From Rhizobium sp. 2MFCol3.1 (GTDB lineage: Bacteria > Pseudomonadota > Alphaproteobacteria > Rhizobiales > Rhizobiaceae): 64,000 bases of DNA. Every line of letters starts with the position of its first letter. Position 1 is the stretch's first letter. Position numbers and translations under genes: made by a program. Under the pieces are notes generated by a model that worked only from the letters and a program-made list of their open reading frames with translations, searched no databases and was not told where the DNA came from. The stretch is from the NCBI RefSeq assembly GCF_000377565.1, contig NZ_KB898354.1, forward strand, positions 558,001 to 622,000, written 5' to 3'. Shown in pieces: positions 60,151 to 64,000 of this stretch.

Positions 60151-61986
60151 ATGTACCAGTCTTTCGAAGTCACCTCCACGCCACAATTCGGCCGCGATCG
60201 CACCTCTGCGCTGCGTGCAAGTTTCGACGATCTTCAGATCGACGCCTTTCTTGTCCCCAGGGCGGACGAGTTCAACGGCGAATATGTGCCGGCGTGTTCG
60301 GAACGGCTGGCGTGGCTGACGGGCTTCACCGGTTCGGCCGGTATGGCGCTGGTGACGCGCACTGAGGCGATCGTGTTCGTCGATGGCCGCTATGTGACGC
60401 AGCTTGCCGAGCAGGTGGACGGTTCGGTGTTTACGGGCGGCGATCTCGTCAACGAGCCGCCGCATCTGTGGCTCGGCAATCACGGCGCCAAGGGGCTCCG
60501 CCTCGGGATCGATCCGTGGCTGCATTCGGGCGCCGAGGTCAAGCGGCTGGAGAAGGCGCTGGACGCGATCGGTGGTTCGCTGGTCATCCTCCCGCACAAT
60601 CCGCTCGATAGGCTCTGGGCCGACCGGCCGCAGGAGCCGCTGGGCGCCGTTGCCATCCAGAACGTGGCGCAGGCTGGTATTCTCGCCGATGAGAAGATCG
60701 CCAGGATCGCGGCCGATCTCGCGGCCAAGGATATCAAGGCGGTTCTGATCGCCGATCCGTCGTCGGTCGCCTGGATTTTCAACATTCGCGGCGCCGACGT
60801 GCCGCACACGCCGCATCCGCTGGCGCGCGCCATCATCTATGCCGATGGCAAGGCCGATCTGTTTCTCGACAAGCGCAAGACTGGGATCGAGCAGGAGGCC
60901 TATCTGGCGCAGATGTGCGTGCAGCTGCCGCCATCGGCGCTCGAGGACAAGCTTTCGGCAGTCTCCAAGGATGGCGGCCGCGTGCTCGTCGATCCCGATC
61001 TCACCTCCTACGGGCTTGCCAGCATCATCCGCGCGGCTGGCGGTGTCGTGGTCGAGGGCAACGATCCGGCGAAGCTGCCGCGGGCGGTGAAGAACAGCGT
61101 CGAGATCAACGGGTCGGCGGCAGCGCATCTGCAGGATGGTGCGGCGATGGTCGAGTTCCTGTGCTGGCTGGCGCAGACCAAGCCCGGCACGGTGACCGAG
61201 ATCGAGGTCGCCGAGAAGCTCGAGGCGGCGCGTGCAAAGGTTGGGCAGAGCATGCAGAACCCGCTGAAGGACATTTCCTTTGACACGATCTCCGGTGCCG
61301 GACCGCATGCGGCGATCATGCACTACCGGGTAACGACCGAGAGCAACCGCAAGCTTGAGGCGGGCGAGCTGTTCCTGATCGATTCCGGCGCGCAATACAT
61401 AAACGGCACCACCGACATCACCCGCACGGTCGGCGTCGGTACGGTTTCGGAAGAGCAGAAGCGGTTCTTCACGCTGGTGCTGAAGGGGATGATCCAGATC
61501 AGCACGGCGCGGTTCCCGAAGGGGACGCGCGGCTGCGATCTCGATCCGCTGGCGCGCATCGCGCTGTGGCGGGCAGGGGCCGATTTCGGCCATGGCACCG
61601 GTCACGGCGTCGGCTCCTATCTCTCGGTTCACGAGGGGCCGCAGCGGATCTCCAGGATGTCGACGCAAGAGCTGCTTCCGGGCATGATCCTCTCCAACGA
61701 GCCCGGTTACTATCGTCCGGGCGCCTTCGGAATCCGCATCGAGAACCTGATCTATGTGCGCGATGCCGAGCCGGTCGAGGGCGGCGACATGCCGGTGCTG
61801 AGCTTCGAAACGCTGACCTTCTGCCCGATCGACCGCAGCCTCGTCATTCCCGAGCTGCTCACCCATGACGAGCTGCACTGGTTCAACGATTATCACGTGA
61901 AGACGCGTGAGGCGCTGATGCCGCTGATCCATGACCACGAGGTCAAGGCGTGGCTGGAGAATGCGACGCTGCCGCTGGAATACTGA
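60151..61986 (+). CDS. pepP: Xaa-Pro aminopeptidase (aminopeptidase P, three-domain type)
   Basis: A 611-residue M24 metallopeptidase with two creatinase-like N-terminal domains and a C-terminal pita-bread catalytic domain, as in eukaryote-like aminopeptidase P. Metal ligands lie in LIDSGAQYINGTTDITRTV (two Asp), HGTGHGVGSYLSVHEGP (His), NEPGYYRPGAFGIRIEN (Glu) and the last Glu of the domain. It removes N-terminal residues before proline. ATG 60151 has AGGTTTTTGAGC upstream; in-frame codons from 60115 are not supported. Confidence 0.93.
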   Translation: MYQSFEVTSTPQFGRDRTSALRASFDDLQIDAFLVPRADEFNGEYVPACSERLAWLTGFTGSAGMALVTRTEAIVFVDGRYVTQLAEQVDGSVFTGGDLVNEPPHLWLGNHGAKGLRLGIDPWLHSGAEVKRLEKALDAIGGSLVILPHNPLDRLWADRPQEPLGAVAIQNVAQAGILADEKIARIAADLAAKDIKAVLIADPSSVAWIFNIRGADVPHTPHPLARAIIYADGKADLFLDKRKTGIEQEAYLAQMCVQLPPSALEDKLSAVSKDGGRVLVDPDLTSYGLASIIRAAGGVVVEGNDPAKLPRAVKNSVEINGSAAAHLQDGAAMVEFLCWLAQTKPGTVTEIEVAEKLEAARAKVGQSMQNPLKDISFDTISGAGPHAAIMHYRVTTESNRKLEAGELFLIDSGAQYINGTTDITRTVGVGTVSEEQKRFFTLVLKGMIQISTARFPKGTRGCDLDPLARIALWRAGADFGHGTGHGVGSYLSVHEGPQRISRMSTQELLPGMILSNEPGYYRPGAFGIRIENLIYVRDAEPVEGGDMPVLSFETLTFCPIDRSLVIPELLTHDELHWFNDYHVKTREALMPLIHDHEVKAWLENATLPLEY

Positions 61987-62005
61987 GAACTATCGAAACT
62001 GTGGA

Positions 62006-62029
62006 GCGGCGACCGTGATCGGTCGCCGC
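62006..62029. terminator. Hairpin between convergent pepP and azlD
   Basis: Perfect 10-bp stem GCGGCGACCG / CGGTCGCCGC with a TGAT loop, just before the azlD stop. There is no T run, but its position between converging genes favours termination. Confidence 0.6.
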
Positions 62030-62030
62030 G

Positions 62031-62339
62031 TCAGCCGCCGATCGTGTGGCGCCAGGCCATGACGACCGCCCAGGCGGCGACCAGCATCCATGTGTGCGAG
62101 ACGCGCAGGCCGACGAGCAGAGCGACGACCAGTGCCAGCTTGGTTTCCCAGCCGCCGGTGAAGAAGGCGGGGGCGACGAGCGTGGTCAAGACCGCTGCCG
62201 GCACAGCGGCAAGAGCTGCTTCCATGCGCGGCGGAATGCGCTTCATCGTGGTGATCAGGATATAGCCGCCGATACGCGTCGCATAGGTTGCGACGGCGGC
62301 CGCCAGGATGATCAGCAACATGTGGGGATCGAAGGTCAC
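62031..62339 (-). CDS. azlD: AzlD family branched-chain amino-acid export subunit
   Basis: A 102-residue protein with about four hydrophobic helices, including VATYATRIGGYIL near the N-terminus, typical of AzlD. It works with AzlC to export branched-chain amino acids (and their analogues). The start is GTG 62339 with GAGG upstream, 1 nt after the azlC stop. Confidence 0.9.
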   Translation of the reverse strand: MTFDPHMLLIILAAAVATYATRIGGYILITTMKRIPPRMEAALAAVPAAVLTTLVAPAFFTGGWETKLALVVALLVGLRVSHTWMLVAAWAVVMAWRHTIGG

Positions 62340-62340
62340 G

Positions 62341-63057
62341 TCACACCTCGTGCAGATCGGATTCGAGTTCCTGCGCCGTCGGCGGCGGCGGGAACAAAGC
62401 GGCCAGCAGGATGCCGGCGGCAGCGCCCAGGCTCACATGCCAGGGCGAGCCGACATAGTGATAGGCGACGACCGAGGCGACGGCGCTGACGGCGGCCACC
62501 GGAATGAAGTTGTCGCGGTGGCGGAAATCGAGAACGATGCCGAGGAAATAGGCCGGCAGCAGGATGTCGAGGCCGATCGACTTCGGATCGCCGATATAGC
62601 GGCCGAGCGTGCCGCCGAGCAGGCTGACCAGCGTCCACGGAACATAGATGATCAGGCCGAAACCGAGATACCAGGAGAAGGTCACCGGCTTGCCCGCTTC
62701 GCCGCGCTTCACCGTTTCGGCGAATTGCGGATCGACGAGCAGGAAGAAGGTGAAGAACTTCTGCAGCTTGGTGAAATGCTTGATGTAGGGCGCGATCGCC
62801 GCCGAATAGAGCACGTGGCGGAAATTGACAGCGAGGATCGAGGCGACGATCAGCCACGCCTGGACGTCATGGCCGAAAAGCTCGAGACCGACCATCTGGC
62901 TGGCGCCGGCATAGACGGTGGCGCTCATGAAGGTGAGTTCGAACAGCGACATGCCATGATCGGCGGCCAGAGCGCCGAACAGCGCGCCAAACGGGGCGGA
63001 CGCAAGCGCGATGGGGAAACCGCCGCGCAGGCCGTCGATAAAATTCGCGCGTGACAT
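62341..63057 (-). CDS. azlC: AzlC family branched-chain amino-acid exporter
   Basis: A 238-residue polytopic protein: FIDGLRGGFPIALASAPFGALFGALA at the N-terminus, MSATVYAGASQMVGLELFG and VNFRHVLYSAAIAPYI are AzlC signatures. It forms the larger part of the AzlCD exporter. GGAGGATGA upstream on the minus strand is a good ribosome site. azlD follows after 1 nt, so the two are one operon. Confidence 0.93.
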   Translation of the reverse strand: MSRANFIDGLRGGFPIALASAPFGALFGALAADHGMSLFELTFMSATVYAGASQMVGLELFGHDVQAWLIVASILAVNFRHVLYSAAIAPYIKHFTKLQKFFTFFLLVDPQFAETVKRGEAGKPVTFSWYLGFGLIIYVPWTLVSLLGGTLGRYIGDPKSIGLDILLPAYFLGIVLDFRHRDNFIPVAAVSAVASVVAYHYVGSPWHVSLGAAAGILLAALFPPPPTAQELESDLHEV

Positions 63058-63190
63058 CCGCGATCATCCTCCTGGAATTTGGAACCCCTCTAAGGGGCGA
63101 GGGCTACGGCGGCAAGCGAATTTCCTTGATTGACCGATCGATTTCGCTGAACGGTGCCAATGCAGTAGCCGTAAAGCCAATGAGGGGACG

Positions 63191-63439
63191 ATGAAGCCGA
63201 TCGAATTTTCCAAGGATGAGAAGGCGGCGCTGATCGCGCGCATCCAGCTCCACTTCGACCGCGAGCTTGATCAGCCGATCGGCCTGTTGAAGGCCGAACT
63301 GGTGCTTGATTTCTTCGCAAAGGAGGTGGGAGCTGCCTATTATCGCCAGGGCATCGACGATGCGCAGGCAGCGCTGGCGCGCCGCATCGACGACTTCTCG
63401 GATGATGTCTATCAGTTGCAGCGCGAGGCCGGTGATTAG
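63191..63439 (+). CDS. DUF2164 family protein
   Basis: An 82-residue acidic, helical protein (MKPIEFSKDEKAALIARIQL, then DFFAKEVGAAYYRQGIDDA). The pattern, especially FFAKEVGAAYYRQGIDDAQ, matches the DUF2164 family, which is widespread in bacteria and uncharacterised. GAGGGGACG precedes the ATG. Its TAG stop is also the first three bases of the palindromic repeat at 63437-63502. Confidence 0.88.
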   Translation: MKPIEFSKDEKAALIARIQLHFDRELDQPIGLLKAELVLDFFAKEVGAAYYRQGIDDAQAALARRIDDFSDDVYQLQREAGD

Positions 63440-63502
63440 AGCATTTGTTGTTACGCAATTCCGGACGCAAAACCGCGCTACACTTTTGCTGGAATTGCTC
63501 TA
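63437..63502. repeat. Rhizobial intergenic palindromic repeat
   Basis: A 66-bp element with terminal inverted repeats TAGAGCA / TGCTCTA and internal CAATTCC / GGAATTG. I recall closely similar elements as common between genes in Rhizobium and relatives. It fills the whole gap between two convergent genes and supplies the stop codons of both. Its hairpin could serve as a terminator. Confidence 0.8.
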
Positions 63503-64000
63503 GTTTTCGATCAGCTGCTCGCTGGTGACGATGTCGATGCCGCTTTCGCGCATCTCCTTGATCGCAGCCCCCACGCCTTCCGGCGTGATGCCACGGCTGG
63601 CGTCCTCGATGAAGCGCACCTTGACGCCGGGGAGCATTTCGAGCGCATCGAGGGCCGAGAACTTGACGCAGTAATCGGTGGCGAGGCCGCAGAGGTCGAG
63701 CTCGGTGACGCCCTGTTCCTTGAGATAGTCGGCGAGGCCGGTGATGGCGTCCCGGTCGTTGTCGCGGAAGGCGGAGTAGCTGTCGACGTGGTGCTTCTCG
63801 CCCTTCTGGAAGATCACGTCGATCTCGGGCACCCTGAGTTCGGGATGTAACTCGGCATCTTTCGTGCCCTGGACGCAATGGTCCGGCCACATCATCTGCG
63901 GCTTGCCTGAGAGTTCGTGGAGTTCGAAGGGTTGCTTGCCTTCATGAGAGGAGGCGAAGCTGCCGTGGCCTTCCGGATGCCAGTCCTGCGAGGCGACGAT
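63500..64000 (-). CDS. pncA: Nicotinamidase/pyrazinamidase (N-terminus beyond window edge)
   Basis: The frame is open to the right edge, so the N-terminal Asp region lies outside. Visible motifs are VASQDWHPEGHGSFAS (metal-ligand Asp and His), MWPDHCVQGT and the catalytic Cys in CGLATDYCVKFSALDA. The enzyme converts nicotinamide to nicotinate for NAD salvage. The stop TAG lies in the right arm of the palindromic repeat. About 166 residues are present of a usual 200-215. Confidence 0.94.
   Translation of the reverse strand: MVASQDWHPEGHGSFASSHEGKQPFELHELSGKPQMMWPDHCVQGTKDAELHPELRVPEIDVIFQKGEKHHVDSYSAFRDNDRDAITGLADYLKEQGVTELDLCGLATDYCVKFSALDALEMLPGVKVRFIEDASRGITPEGVGAAIKEMRESGIDIVTSEQLIEN

Overview
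The window is a GC-rich, densely coded chromosomal segment of an alphaproteobacterium. It is almost certainly Rhizobiaceae (Rhizobium, Agrobacterium or Sinorhizobium type). Supporting this are the gene content and order (rnpB, mraZ, rsmH ... murB, ddl, ftsQAZ, lpxC, bamD, recN, ligA), a SahR-type regulator beside metF, betaine-lipid genes btaAB, a PPi-type phosphofructokinase, and an intergenic palindrome of a kind I recall from rhizobial genomes. I see no insertion sequence, prophage, CRISPR array, tRNA or plasmid feature.

Layout. 1-6.4 kb: the end of an RNase T2 gene, a polytopic STT3-like (GT-C type) membrane protein, ettA, and a sahR-metF pair behind a perfect 16-bp operator palindrome. 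6.4-18.4 kb: a 25-residue membrane microprotein, five predicted peptidoglycan hydrolases (an MltB-like transglycosylase, a GH25 lysozyme, two Slt-domain transglycosylases and an amidase), btaBA with a candidate Pho box, a beta-lactamase-fold hydrolase, a LysE exporter, PPi-phosphofructokinase and a TerB/J-domain protein. 18.5-21.6 kb: two tandem duplicated FAD oxidoreductases, the RNase P RNA and a small zinc-ribbon ORF.

21.9-48 kb is the division and cell-wall (dcw) cluster. A leader carrying four NCCCA repeats at exact 10-bp spacing (a MraZ box) precedes mraZ-rsmH-ftsL-ftsI-murE-murF-mraY-murD-ftsW-murG-murC-murB. Two opposite-strand genes, a metallophosphoesterase and an MHS-family transporter, interrupt it. 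Then come ddl-ftsQ-ftsA-ftsZ-lpxC and bamD-recN. Many junctions are 4-nt overlaps, implying translational coupling. Together these genes make UDP-MurNAc-pentapeptide and lipid II, assemble the divisome, start lipid A synthesis and insert outer-membrane proteins.

48-64 kb: ligA, a GNAT acetyltransferase, a secreted SnoaL-like protein, a DnaQ-like exonuclease, creA, an aldose-epimerase-like protein, a chemoreceptor-cheW pair, a Sco protein, an FAD monooxygenase, prmA, a 49-residue small protein with its own terminator, aminopeptidase P, azlDC, a DUF2164 protein, and pncA running off the right edge.

I found no clear evidence of an undescribed multigene system; this is mostly core chromosome. 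The most useful leads are small or regulatory: the MraZ box, the SahR operator, three short unlisted-type ORFs, and a palindromic repeat whose two ends supply the stop codons of both flanking genes. Family assignments come from recognising motifs by eye, without database searches.
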